Origin: Leucobacter sp. 7(1) | Lineage (GTDB): Bacteria; Actinomycetota; Actinomycetes; Actinomycetales; Microbacteriaceae | DNA length: 64,000 nt | Assembly (NCBI RefSeq): GCF_900163635.1 | Contig: NZ_FUID01000002.1 | Coordinates: 1-64,000 of the forward strand | Direction of reading: 5' to 3' | Part shown: piece by piece, positions 16,833-24,930 of the stretch | How the letters are laid out: each line of letters starts with the position of its first letter | Numbering within the stretch: position 1 is the stretch's first letter | The notes under the pieces: generated by a model | Told to the model about the DNA's origin: nothing | Seen by the model: only the letters and a program-made list of their open reading frames with translations | Databases searched by the model: none | Position numbers and translations under genes: made by a program

Positions 16833-16934
16833 GCGCCGCCGCTCGTGGGGAGTGAGCGGCGGCGCGCCAGGCCGATGGGGGCCGGCCTGGGGTGCCGGCG
16901 GGGAACCGGCTGGGGGCACCGGCGGGGAACCGGT
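16833..16934. repeat. Hairpin array between surface-protein gene and sipW
   Basis: Two perfect stems lie in 175 bases of spacer: GCGCCGCCGCTC with GAGCGGCGGCGC (16833-16865, 9-base loop) and CCAGGCC with GGCCTGG (16867-16890). Two direct copies of CCGGCGGGGAACCGG (16895-16909 and 16919-16933) follow. Read leftward, they come after the surface-protein gene and before sipW, so they may partly terminate or protect the upstream message. Confidence 0.7.
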
Positions 16935-16942
16935 GGCGGGGC

Positions 16943-17491
16943 TTACTTGGCGATACTGTTGAACAGGTAGTCTGCGGTGACCGTGGCACCGTCCAGCCCC
17001 TGCGCACGGAAGTCCTCTGCGTCAGCGACGAAGACATCCACACGGACCTTGGCGCTCGCTCCGGGAGCAAGTTCGAAGCTTTCGCCGCCCGCAAGCTGCA
17101 TGCTGCTGAGCTTGCCAGAGGAGATGAGCGACCCGTCGTTGATCGCAACCCGGGTATCGAGCTGCTGTGCGAGCTCTGCGGCCTGCGTCCCGCCGGGCTG
17201 CAGCTTGGACCCAACCGCGACGGTCAACGTGGACGTGTCGGAGGTGTTTGTCGCGGTGTAGTACCCCGTCACAACTTCGCCGTCCATCGCACCCGTGAAG
17301 GTGTTGGTCATGGGAGCACCGGTCACGACGAGCTCGCCATCAGCCGGGGTTTCGGTGATCTCTGCAGCGAACACGTTATTGAAGATCGTGCTGTTCGCAG
17401 TCACCAGCGCACCGCCGACCGTGACGCCAGCGATCAGGAGCAGCGAACCGCCCGCAATTGCAAGCTTCTTCTTCGTTGACTTCGGAGCCAT
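16943..17491 (-). CDS. Protein with alternate (SipW-dependent) signal peptide
   Basis: A 182-residue secreted protein. Its leader (MAPKSTKKKLAIAGGSLL, then a Val/Gly/Ala-rich core up to NNVFAAE near residue 40) is the alternate signal-peptide type linked to SipW-like peptidases. The mature part is a beta-rich domain resembling the TasA/camelysin class (TGYYTATNTSDTSTLTV; ELAPGASAKVRVDVFV). It may form fibres or coat the surface. Three in-frame ATGs are possible (17509, 17500, 17491); 17491 is best placed behind AAAGG. It is the first gene of the leftward cluster. Confidence 0.82.
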   Translation of the reverse strand: MAPKSTKKKLAIAGGSLLLIAGVTVGGALVTANSTIFNNVFAAEITETPADGELVVTGAPMTNTFTGAMDGEVVTGYYTATNTSDTSTLTVAVGSKLQPGGTQAAELAQQLDTRVAINDGSLISSGKLSSMQLAGGESFELAPGASAKVRVDVFVADAEDFRAQGLDGATVTADYLFNSIAK

Positions 17492-17816
17492 GAGGTCCAT
17501 ACCTTTCATCGGAGTGAGGTGAGATCGGGCCTGCCGTGTTGGCGAGCCGCTGTGGTGTTCTCGAGACCGAGTCAACCGGCCCGCAGGCCCGCCCCCAGGG
17601 TTCCCGCCCTGATCTGCGTGGGCATCCTCGGGGATCTACGCGTGCGGGGCGGGGGCCTACGTCTCCCGAGCTCAGCCCTCTCCGTGCGCTGGCGCCCTGC
17701 TTCGCTCGCGCGCCGCGCCTGCCACCGGTTTCAGATCGGGCATGATGGGGACCAATCACTCTGCGGCTCTGTGCGGCGGGGCCTATTCCCCTGATCACAT
17801 CCCGAAGGAGCCTCGA
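17492..17816. promoter_or_regulatory. Divergent control region with 21-bp spaced direct repeats
   Basis: This 325-base gap separates the divergent surface-protein and membrane-protein genes. GGGGATCTACG (17630-17640) and GGGGGCCTACG (17651-17661) are direct repeats exactly 21 bases apart, with a weaker CTGATCTGCG from 17609. Two-turn phasing suggests a dimeric regulator, plausibly the LuxR-type protein. No clear -35/-10 pair was found. Confidence 0.45.
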
Positions 17817-19166
17817 ATGAGCGCGGCGTCACCCCTCCCCGCAGTCCACGAACAGCGCTTGCGGGAACTCGAACGCGAGAACCGAAAGCTGCGCGCTCAA
17901 GCACAGCCACGGCGTGTGGGGAGAAGCGTCCTCTCCGCACTCGCGCTCACGCTCGCGGTCGTACTCGCACCAGTGGCCGTCCTCGGGTCCTGGGTGCGCG
18001 TCGAACTCGTCGATACGGAGCGCTTCGTCGCGACTCTGGCACCGCTCGCTACGGATCCTGCGGTGCAGGGGTTTCTCAGCGATGAGGTCATGACTGCCGT
18101 CGATGCCCAGGTCGATTTCGACGGGATTGTCGATTCGGTCGTTAGCGGGCTGACGAACCTGGGGCTCCCGCAGGAGGCGAACGCAGCGCTCACGCTCCTC
18201 ACCGTCCCCGCCGCACAGGGCATGCGGTCGGTCGTCGCGACCGCCATCGACGACACCGTCGCGTCGGATGCGTTTGCGGGGACATGGCAACTCGCACTCA
18301 CACAGACCCACCGGGCCACAGTGGCGCTCATGCAGGGGAACACCCACGGGCTTCTTACTCTTGACCGCGACACCGGGACCCTCGCGCTCGAAGCTGGAGT
18401 GATCGTTGACGAGGTGAAGGCCCAGCTCGAGGCGAGGGGGATGGATTTCGCCTCGATGATCCCCAGTACTCACGCGTCGATCCCGCTCACGACCTCAGAC
18501 GCGCTTGTCGGCGCCCAGCTCGGTTATACATCGGCGGTGGCCGTCGGTGCCTGGCTCCCGTGGGTAGCGCTCGGGCTCCTTGTCGGAGGAATTGCGCTCG
18601 CGCGTCGACGCACGCGCGCGCTCGCCCGCACGAGTATCGGCCTCGTCGCTGCGTTCCTCCTGCTCGCCGGGGCATTGAGCTTTGGGGCTGCATATTTTGA
18701 GGCCGCAGTGAGCCCCGGCATCATGCCGCTCTCCACCGCTTCTGCGCTGAGCACTCAACTGACCGCTTCTCTTCGTGCAACCTTGGCGGCGCTCGCATTT
18801 GCCGCCGCACTTATCGGCGTCACAGCGTTGCTGCTCGGTCCGTCACGCGGCGCGATTGCGTTGCGCAGTGCGCTCAGCTCGGGCTTTGCGCGGGTGCGCG
18901 CCGCGTACGCGGCGCACGGGGTGAGCACGGGGGCGGTCGGCAGCGTGCTGGATCGATTCCGCAGCAGCATTTTCCTTCTCCTGGCCGCCGCCGGCGTGCT
19001 CATAATTTTCTTGGCGCGTCCGGTCAACGCTCCGACAGTTGCGTGGGTCACGGTCGGGGTGATTGCCGGACTCGTACTCGTCGAGCTGCTGCGGCGTCCC
19101 GCGTCGGAGGTGCCAGCTGCAGAGCCTTCCGACGCCGTTCCGAGTGCGGGCTCCACCCAAGATTAG
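17817..19166 (+). CDS. Hypothetical multi-pass membrane protein
   Basis: A 449-residue protein with a short N-terminal coiled coil (HEQRLRELERENRKLRAQ, about 11-28), one hydrophobic helix near 45-60, an extracytoplasmic region of about 180 residues (ERFVATLAPLATDPAVQGFL and following), then four or five C-terminal helices. The start has GAAGGAG upstream. Such proteins are common and uncharacterised in Actinobacteria. It diverges from the SipW-type cluster, sharing the control region. No function can be assigned. Confidence 0.8.
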   Translation: MSAASPLPAVHEQRLRELERENRKLRAQAQPRRVGRSVLSALALTLAVVLAPVAVLGSWVRVELVDTERFVATLAPLATDPAVQGFLSDEVMTAVDAQVDFDGIVDSVVSGLTNLGLPQEANAALTLLTVPAAQGMRSVVATAIDDTVASDAFAGTWQLALTQTHRATVALMQGNTHGLLTLDRDTGTLALEAGVIVDEVKAQLEARGMDFASMIPSTHASIPLTTSDALVGAQLGYTSAVAVGAWLPWVALGLLVGGIALARRRTRALARTSIGLVAAFLLLAGALSFGAAYFEAAVSPGIMPLSTASALSTQLTASLRATLAALAFAAALIGVTALLLGPSRGAIALRSALSSGFARVRAAYAAHGVSTGAVGSVLDRFRSSIFLLLAAAGVLIIFLARPVNAPTVAWVTVGVIAGLVLVELLRRPASEVPAAEPSDAVPSAGSTQD

Positions 19167-19182
19167 GTCTACCGATGCGCCT

Positions 19183-19860
19183 TCACGCCTGCGCTCGCCC
19201 CTCCGCGAGCGCGCGTAAGCGCTCAAGTGCGGCAGGGAGGGCTCCGGCTGCCGCCAGGAGGTCAGCACTCGCGCCTGCGGCGAAGGCGTACGGTACCGGG
19301 TCTGCGAAGAGCAGCGATCTCGAATTCGCTTGCTCCTCAAGCGCGATCAGGTGGAACGCCAGGCGCGCCTGCTGCGGCTCCGGTACGGCAAGCTCTTCGG
19401 CTGCGACAGCGTGCCGAATCTGCGCTTCGACATAGCCATACCATTCCTGCAGCACCGCGCGGACGGCGTCATTGACGGCACCGGGCTTCGAGTCTACGTC
19501 CGCGGCCGTCGCCGCGAAGAAGCAGCCGCCCGCGAACACTCGATCACGTGAGTATTCCAGGACGTTGGCGAGGAGTTCCGCGAGCCGTTTCGTGCCTCGC
19601 GGATGTGCGCGCGCCGGCTCGATCACCGCACTCACGAAGACCGTGCGGGCCGCGGTAACTGTCGCGAGTTGGAGTCCTTCTTTCCCACCAAACAGGGTCG
19701 CGATGCTGCTCTTCCGGTGTCCGGATCGCTCTGCGAGTGCCCCGATGGTGAGCCCGTCGAGCCCCTGCACGGATACAAGCTGCGTCGCTTCCGCGAGCAC
19801 GACTCGACGGGTGGCATCGCCGCGTGCGCGGCGCCCGTCGATTGCACGCGATCCAGTCAT
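19183..19860 (-). CDS. TetR/AcrR family repressor
   Basis: A 225-residue regulator with an N-terminal helix-turn-helix (SVQGLDGLTIGALAERSG, then HRKSSIATLFGGKEGLQ; about 28-65) and a helical ligand-binding domain. The ATG at 19860 lies six bases from TATACT, so the mRNA is probably leaderless. A perfect 36-bp palindrome fills the space to the divergent hydrolase gene and contains the -10 boxes of both, so this protein most likely represses both genes. The ligand is unknown. Confidence 0.88.
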   Translation of the reverse strand: MTGSRAIDGRRARGDATRRVVLAEATQLVSVQGLDGLTIGALAERSGHRKSSIATLFGGKEGLQLATVTAARTVFVSAVIEPARAHPRGTKRLAELLANVLEYSRDRVFAGGCFFAATAADVDSKPGAVNDAVRAVLQEWYGYVEAQIRHAVAAEELAVPEPQQARLAFHLIALEEQANSRSLLFADPVPYAFAAGASADLLAAAGALPAALERLRALAEGRAQA

Positions 19861-19861
19861 G

Positions 19862-19897
19862 CACACAGTATACGCACGATCGTGCGTATACTGTGTG
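19862..19897. promoter_or_regulatory. Perfect 36-bp palindromic operator
   Basis: CACACAGTATACGCACGA followed by its exact reverse complement. The -10 box TATACT occurs once on each strand (19867-19872 minus; 19887-19892 plus), so the operator and two divergent promoters are superimposed. The minus-strand box is six bases from the tetR ATG. Confidence 0.85.
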
Positions 19898-19932
19898 GGT
19901 GGCGTCATCGCGCCCGGATCCAAAGGAGCACT

Positions 19933-20835
19933 GTGGCCACCAGCATTCTTGAGACCGCGATCCGTGGCGGCATCCGCACCGCGGCAAGCCTCTCCCCCGC
20001 ACTCGGTGCCCGCGCGGCGTTACCGGTACTGTTCCTTGCCGCACCACCAATGCCACTGGGCGTTTCGAGCCCGCTCGCCGCGGCAACTGAGCGCAACGCT
20101 GACACGGGCTCGCTTATCGTGCGAGGCCGGCCCATCACCACCTATGCGTGGGGCTCCGGGGATCGGAGCGTGCTCCTCCTCCACGGCTGGCGCGGCCGCG
20201 CAACGCAGTTCGCGCCGCTTATTGCGCAGCTCACCGCCGCGGGAATGCGTGTGGTCTCATTCGATGCACCCGCCCACGGCACCTCGCCGGGGCGCACCAC
20301 AGATCTCCGAGACTGGGTGGCAGCGGCCGGGCAGCTCCACGAGCGCGATGGCGGCTTCGATGCCATCGTGGGGCACTCACTGGGAGGCCTCGCCGCGCTG
20401 ACTGCAGCCAGGGAGCTTGCCCCCACGCCGGCGGTCGCGGTGGTTTCGGCTCCCACAAACCCAGGCCGGATTCTCACTGAGTTCGCGGACGAGCTAGCGC
20501 TCCCCGAGACCGCCCGCCCGCACCTCACACGGCGATTCGCCGCCCGAGTCGACGAGACCCAGGCGACGCTGCTCGATCGCTACGACGCCGCCGCGCACCC
20601 ACTGTCGGAATCCACCCGACTACTGATCGTCCATGACAAGCAGGATCGCCGAATCCCCGACAGCGAGGCCCTGCGTCTCCGAGAGGCGCACGGCGAGCGG
20701 GCGCAGCTTCTCCGCACCTCGGGGCTCGGGCACAGCCGGATCCTCGCGGCGGAACCTGTGGTGACCGCGCTCGCCGAGTTTGTGACAGCTGCAGCGCAGG
20801 ATCACGCGACCCCGGACGATCCGTCGGGATCCTGA
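19933..20835 (+). CDS. Alpha/beta hydrolase
   Basis: A 300-residue alpha/beta-fold hydrolase. LLLHGWRGRATQF (around residue 77) is the oxyanion segment, FDAPAHGTSPG follows the third strand, and the nucleophile elbow is VGHSLGG (Ser about 150). LLIVHDKQDRRIPD and GHSRIL carry the likely Asp and His. The first 45 residues are hydrophobic, so the protein may be membrane-associated. The GTG start has AAAGGAG five bases upstream. It is divergent from the TetR gene and under the shared palindrome. Substrate unknown, perhaps an ester or lactone that also acts as inducer. Confidence 0.85.
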   Translation: MATSILETAIRGGIRTAASLSPALGARAALPVLFLAAPPMPLGVSSPLAAATERNADTGSLIVRGRPITTYAWGSGDRSVLLLHGWRGRATQFAPLIAQLTAAGMRVVSFDAPAHGTSPGRTTDLRDWVAAAGQLHERDGGFDAIVGHSLGGLAALTAARELAPTPAVAVVSAPTNPGRILTEFADELALPETARPHLTRRFAARVDETQATLLDRYDAAAHPLSESTRLLIVHDKQDRRIPDSEALRLREAHGERAQLLRTSGLGHSRILAAEPVVTALAEFVTAAAQDHATPDDPSGS

Positions 20836-20881
20836 TCCGTCCGGTCGGGCGGCCGGACCCACCCGGTGGGAGTGTGGGAGC

Positions 20882-22108
20882 ATGACCCATACTGGCCAGA
20901 TCCCCACTGCCCCGCCCTCGGCGATCCCGCACCAGCTCGCTACGCCCCGACGCCTGCCGATTGCCCCGTTGATCGCGATGATGCTCCTGAGCTTCCTCCT
21001 GGTCACCTCCGAGTTCCTCCCCAATGGCGTGCTCACCGAAATGGCCCACGGTCTCGGCGTCACGACCGGCCAGGCCGGCCAAACCGTCACGATCACCGGG
21101 CTCGCCGGACTCCTCGTCGCCCCCACGATCGGCCTGATGGTTCCGCGCATGGACCGGCGACACCTGCTCGCGTGGACAGCAATCCTCGGTGCGGTCTCCA
21201 ACATCATCGTCGCGGTGGCTCCCTCGTTTGTGTTGGTCCTGGTGGCCCGCTTCCTGCTTGGTGCCGCGATCAGCGCGTTCTGGTCGATGTCAATCACTGT
21301 CGCCGCGCATATCGCCGGCCCCGCACGCCTGGGGCGGGCGGTGATGTTCACCACGGCAGGGATGTCGCTGGCAACAGTCGCCGGCGTTCCTCTCGGGGTA
21401 CTGATCGCCACCGCGCTCGACTGGCGCATGGTGTTCGGAATCAGCGGCGTCGCGCTTGCACTGCTCGCAGGAGCGATACTCCTGCTCCTCCCGTCCGTGC
21501 CCGCCTCGGGAGCAAGCAGCCTCGGGGCGCTCTGGCAGGTGTTGCGCCGTCCGGGAATCGCCCTCGGTCTCACGGGTCACATCCTCGTTGTCCTCGGCCA
21601 CTTTGTGACGTACACCTATGTCCGGCTCGCCCTCGAGCGCGTCACTGAGGTTTCGGGCGAACCACTCGCGGCGTCGACGATCGTCTTCCTCCTCGCGCTC
21701 TTTGGTGCCGGCGGACTCATTGGCAACTTGGTGATCGGCATCGTGATCGACCGCGCCCTCCGCGTCATCTCACTACTCATCCCGCTCCTGATCGCCGCCT
21801 CAGTGCTCACAGTGATCACCGCACCGGGTGCGTTCTGGGCCGTGGCCGTCGCGATCGCCGTGTGGGGATTCTGCTTTGCGTCCTGGCTCATCGTCGTCAA
21901 CACCTGGATCGGGCAGCGCGTTCCGGACGGACTGGAGCAGGGCGGCAGCCTCGTTGTCGTCGGGTTCCAGGCTGGGATCGTAGTGGCCGCTGGACTCGGC
22001 GGAGTGCTCAGCGATGCCCTCGGCATCACCACCGTCTACGCGGGCGGTGCCGTTGCCCTCATCCTCGGCGCGATCTTGTTCGGCGTGTCACACAGGGTAG
22101 CCCGCTAG
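20882..22108 (+). CDS. MFS efflux transporter (DHA1 type)
   Basis: A 408-residue major facilitator with twelve predicted helices, close in pattern to the sugar- or drug-efflux DHA1 group (TSEFLPNGVLTEMAHGLGV in helix 1-2, VARFLLGAAISAFWSMS in helix 4). It would export small molecules using the proton gradient. A GGTGGGAG ribosome site lies about 9 bases before the ATG. Its stop overlaps the stop of the convergent AraC gene by four bases. The substrate is not predictable. Confidence 0.85.
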   Translation: MTHTGQIPTAPPSAIPHQLATPRRLPIAPLIAMMLLSFLLVTSEFLPNGVLTEMAHGLGVTTGQAGQTVTITGLAGLLVAPTIGLMVPRMDRRHLLAWTAILGAVSNIIVAVAPSFVLVLVARFLLGAAISAFWSMSITVAAHIAGPARLGRAVMFTTAGMSLATVAGVPLGVLIATALDWRMVFGISGVALALLAGAILLLLPSVPASGASSLGALWQVLRRPGIALGLTGHILVVLGHFVTYTYVRLALERVTEVSGEPLAASTIVFLLALFGAGGLIGNLVIGIVIDRALRVISLLIPLLIAASVLTVITAPGAFWAVAVAIAVWGFCFASWLIVVNTWIGQRVPDGLEQGGSLVVVGFQAGIVVAAGLGGVLSDALGITTVYAGGAVALILGAILFGVSHRVAR

Positions 22109-23037
22109 CGGGCCCCGACGGGCTCTTCGCGCGAGCGCCAGCGCGACGGCGGCACCCCAGTGTGCCGCCGGAACGCCCGGCTGAAGCCCTCGTCCGAGGC
22201 GTAGCCGAGTTCGCGGGAGGTCTGCGTCACCGAGGCACCGGTGGCCAGGCGGCGCTTCGCGTCCTCCATCCGGAGACTTGCGAGGTATTGCCAGGGAGAG
22301 GCACCCAGCACCTCCCGGAATCGCCGAGCAAACACCGAACGAGACATCGTTCCCAGCGTGGCGAGGCCGTCGAGCGACCAGTCGTGGCCCGGGTTCTCGT
22401 GGATGGCCTGCAGCACCCGATCCAGGTGAGGGTCCGCGACCCGGGCGGACCAGTCCGCCGGCGCACACCCCGCGGAATACCAGGCGCGCAGCACGGAGAG
22501 CAGCAGCGTCCGCGCCATCAACTGGCAAATGACCGCGTCACCCGGGCGAAGCGGAGTTCCCAAATTCGCGTCATCAGCGGAGTCCGGTTCGGGGTGCCCC
22601 ATGTTGCTCGCGAGCGCCGCGACTGCCGGATCGTGCGCGCTAAAGCCCACCATTGTGAGCGGGTCGGGCAGCAGCGCGTGCAGCCGCTGCGCCGTTTCCG
22701 TGAGTTCGAGGGTCACGACGATAAGCGTTGTCGGTTCTGCGGCCGTGAACGTGTGTGGGGTCCGCCCGAGCGCGAGCAACGCGGAACCGGCGCTGAGTCC
22801 CGCCTGCGCCGGATCCGCCACCTCCGATGTCGTGATCTCACACCGTCGGGGCCCGGTCGCACACGCCGCAACCGGGACACCTCTCAGCTCGCCCGCGTCG
22901 AGGTACAGCAAGCTCGTGACCCCGACCGGGGCGCTCCAGCGCTCGCGCGGGGCGAGTGAGACGCGGCGGGTGTGCGTGACGGTGAGGTCAACGCTCTCAA
23001 GCAGCTGCGCCACCGAGGCGCTCTCCGGAGCAGGCAT
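22105..23037 (-). CDS. AraC family regulator with cupin-type sensor
   Basis: A 310-residue transcription regulator: an N-terminal cupin_6-like domain (about 15-190) followed by two C-terminal helix-turn-helix motifs (DGLATLGTMSRSVFARRFRE, and SRELGYASDEGFSRAFRRHT with the family ending TGVPPSRWR). The start at the ATG 23037 begins directly with the sensor domain. It lies 28 bases behind the GNAT gene on the same strand and converges with the MFS exporter, which is a candidate target. Confidence 0.86.
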   Translation of the reverse strand: MPAPESASVAQLLESVDLTVTHTRRVSLAPRERWSAPVGVTSLLYLDAGELRGVPVAACATGPRRCEITTSEVADPAQAGLSAGSALLALGRTPHTFTAAEPTTLIVVTLELTETAQRLHALLPDPLTMVGFSAHDPAVAALASNMGHPEPDSADDANLGTPLRPGDAVICQLMARTLLLSVLRAWYSAGCAPADWSARVADPHLDRVLQAIHENPGHDWSLDGLATLGTMSRSVFARRFREVLGASPWQYLASLRMEDAKRRLATGASVTQTSRELGYASDEGFSRAFRRHTGVPPSRWRSREEPVGAR

Positions 23038-23065
23038 GCGGGGTATAACGCGGCGCGGAGGGTCA

Positions 23066-23521
23066 CTATTCCACGCCGCGCTGCCGCGGGGCCGAATACA
23101 CACGCATGCCATCGTCGACTTCACCGGGGTGCCACCCGACCGCACGGAAGAACGCGTCAGCAGCGGGGTTGTCCGTCGCGACGTACGAGACCCAGTCGCC
23201 GCCAGGCGGATGTGCGTCCCAGCTGAGCACCGCGGCGAGGGCACGACGCCCGATCCCGCTCCCCCGGAGCGCCGGGGACACTGCAAGATCCGTGATCGTG
23301 TGCGGATGTTCTGCGGTCGCCCACACCACCCCGACAAGCGCGAGCGGCACCTGGGGTGCTGCCGGATCGGTGACCACGAGCTCCACGCCTCCCGGGTCAG
23401 CGAGCACATACTCGAGCCATTCCACATCAAGCGGCCCGAGCTCGGCGTTGAGGCGTTCATCGGTGAACCAGTCCTGGATCCAGGGCCAGTCGGCGGGCAC
23501 AATCCGTCGCGGTATCAGCAT
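23066..23521 (-). CDS. GNAT family N-acetyltransferase
   Basis: A 151-residue acetyltransferase. The acetyl-CoA motif A is DLAVSPALRGSGIGRRALAA (about 79-98), followed by the motif B segment NPAADAFFRAVGWHPGE. It transfers an acetyl group to an unknown amine, protein or small molecule in the cytoplasm. The ATG starts three bases after the MFS stop upstream, so the two are probably co-transcribed. Confidence 0.85.
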   Translation of the reverse strand: MLIPRRIVPADWPWIQDWFTDERLNAELGPLDVEWLEYVLADPGGVELVVTDPAAPQVPLALVGVVWATAEHPHTITDLAVSPALRGSGIGRRALAAVLSWDAHPPGGDWVSYVATDNPAADAFFRAVGWHPGEVDDGMRVYSAPRQRGVE

Positions 23522-23524
23522 CGA

Positions 23525-24898
23525 CTATCGGTCGTCGAGGGCTGCACCGCGTCGATCCACGAGCCCCCAGGTCGCCGCAGCCGCGATAATGAAGAACGCG
23601 GCAAACACTGCGAAGGTGAAAGTGGTGCCGGCGCCCGCAAGCATCACGGGTACCAGCAACGGGGCAACAATCGAGGCAATCCGGCCCACCCCGGCGGCCC
23701 ACCCGGCGCCGGTCCCGCGGAGCGAGGTCGGGTAGATCTCGGGGGTCACCGCGTACAGCGCACCCCATGCCCCAAGGTTGAAGAATGACAACGCCATGCC
23801 AGAGGCAATGATCGCGCCCTCTGTGTGAACTGTGCCAAACATCACCGCGGAGGCCGCGGATCCCACGAGGAACAGCGACAGGGTCGGGCGGCGGCCCCAC
23901 TTTTCGATAAGCCAGGCCGCGACCGCGTAACCGGGAAGCTGCGCCAGAGTAATGATCAGGGTGAATCCAAACGAGCGAACCAGGCTGAAGCCGGCATCGA
24001 CGAGGATACTCGGAATCCAGATGAAGGCCCCATAGTAGGCAAAGTTCACGCAGAACCACACCGCCCAGAGGGCGAGTGTGCGTCCCCGGAACTCACGCGC
24101 CCAGAGGCCCGCGACGCGACTGCCCGTTGCTGGGGCGGCAGCCTCGGAGGGAGCGGGCTCGGAGGAGGCAGCGCTCGGGGGTTCTGCGTCTCCGCCCACC
24201 GCGACCCCTGCGGAGGCCTCGAAGTCAGCCACGATCCGCTCAGCCTCGGCGACGCGGCCACGCCCCGCGAGCCAGCGCGGGGACTCCGGAAGTCCCCAGC
24301 GCACGGCGAAGGCGTAGATCGCGGGGATCGCGCCGAGCGCGAAGGCCCAACGCCACCCGTTTTCCGAGGCCGGGACAACGAAGTACCCAATGATCGCCGC
24401 AGCGGTCCAGCCCACAGCCCAGAACGCCTCGAGGATCACGATGAGGCGGCCCCGCATGCGGGCCGGGGCAAACTCGCTGACGTAGGTTGATGCGACCGGT
24501 AGCTCGGCCCCGAGGCCGAGTCCCACGATGAATCGGAGCACCAGCAGGGCAGCAATGCCACCGACGAGCGCACTCGCCCCTGTTGCCGCACCGTAGACGA
24601 GCAGCGTGATTGCGAAGATCTGGCGACGGCCGAACTTATCGGCGAGGAGCCCGCCCAGGCTCGCGCCGATCGCCATGCCCGCGAACCCGATGGAGGCGAT
24701 CAGCCCGGCTTCCCCTGTGGTGATCCCCCAGTGCTGCGTCAGTGCCGCGATGATGAAGGAGATGAGACCCACGTCCATCGCGTCGAGCGCCCAGCCGAGG
24801 CCAGACCCGCCCAGCAGTTTCGCGTGCTTCCGGGTGAACGGGAGCGCGTCAAGCCGCCGGGACAGCGAGCGCGCCTGGCTCGCGGAAGAATCACTCAT
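23525..24898 (-). CDS. MFS transporter, aromatic-acid/sugar porter type
   Basis: A 457-residue twelve-helix transporter. It carries the MFS motif GGLLADKFGRRQIF between helices 2 and 3 and the repeat WLIEKWGRRPTL between helices 8 and 9, as in carboxylate:H+ symporters (AAHS) and sugar porters. A long cytoplasmic loop rich in Ala/Pro/Glu separates the two halves. TACGAT six bases before the ATG suggests its own leaderless promoter, so expression need not depend on the serine dehydratase gene 32 bases upstream. The substrate is unknown, plausibly a carboxylate. Confidence 0.85.
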   Translation of the reverse strand: MSDSSASQARSLSRRLDALPFTRKHAKLLGGSGLGWALDAMDVGLISFIIAALTQHWGITTGEAGLIASIGFAGMAIGASLGGLLADKFGRRQIFAITLLVYGAATGASALVGGIAALLVLRFIVGLGLGAELPVASTYVSEFAPARMRGRLIVILEAFWAVGWTAAAIIGYFVVPASENGWRWAFALGAIPAIYAFAVRWGLPESPRWLAGRGRVAEAERIVADFEASAGVAVGGDAEPPSAASSEPAPSEAAAPATGSRVAGLWAREFRGRTLALWAVWFCVNFAYYGAFIWIPSILVDAGFSLVRSFGFTLIITLAQLPGYAVAAWLIEKWGRRPTLSLFLVGSAASAVMFGTVHTEGAIIASGMALSFFNLGAWGALYAVTPEIYPTSLRGTGAGWAAGVGRIASIVAPLLVPVMLAGAGTTFTFAVFAAFFIIAAAATWGLVDRRGAALDDR

Positions 24899-24904
24899 AG
24901 CATC

Positions 24905-24910
24905 ATCGTA
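24905..24910 (-). promoter_or_regulatory. -10 box, leaderless MFS transporter
   Basis: TACGAT on the minus strand, six bases before the ATG at 24898, no ribosome site. Confidence 0.45.
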
Positions 24911-24930
24911 GGGGGAAGGAGGCTGCCCCG

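Noticed and set aside
16895-16933. Two copies of CCGGCGGGGAACCGG considered as a CRISPR-like repeat
   Set aside because: Only two short copies with a 9-base spacer; part of a hairpin cluster instead.
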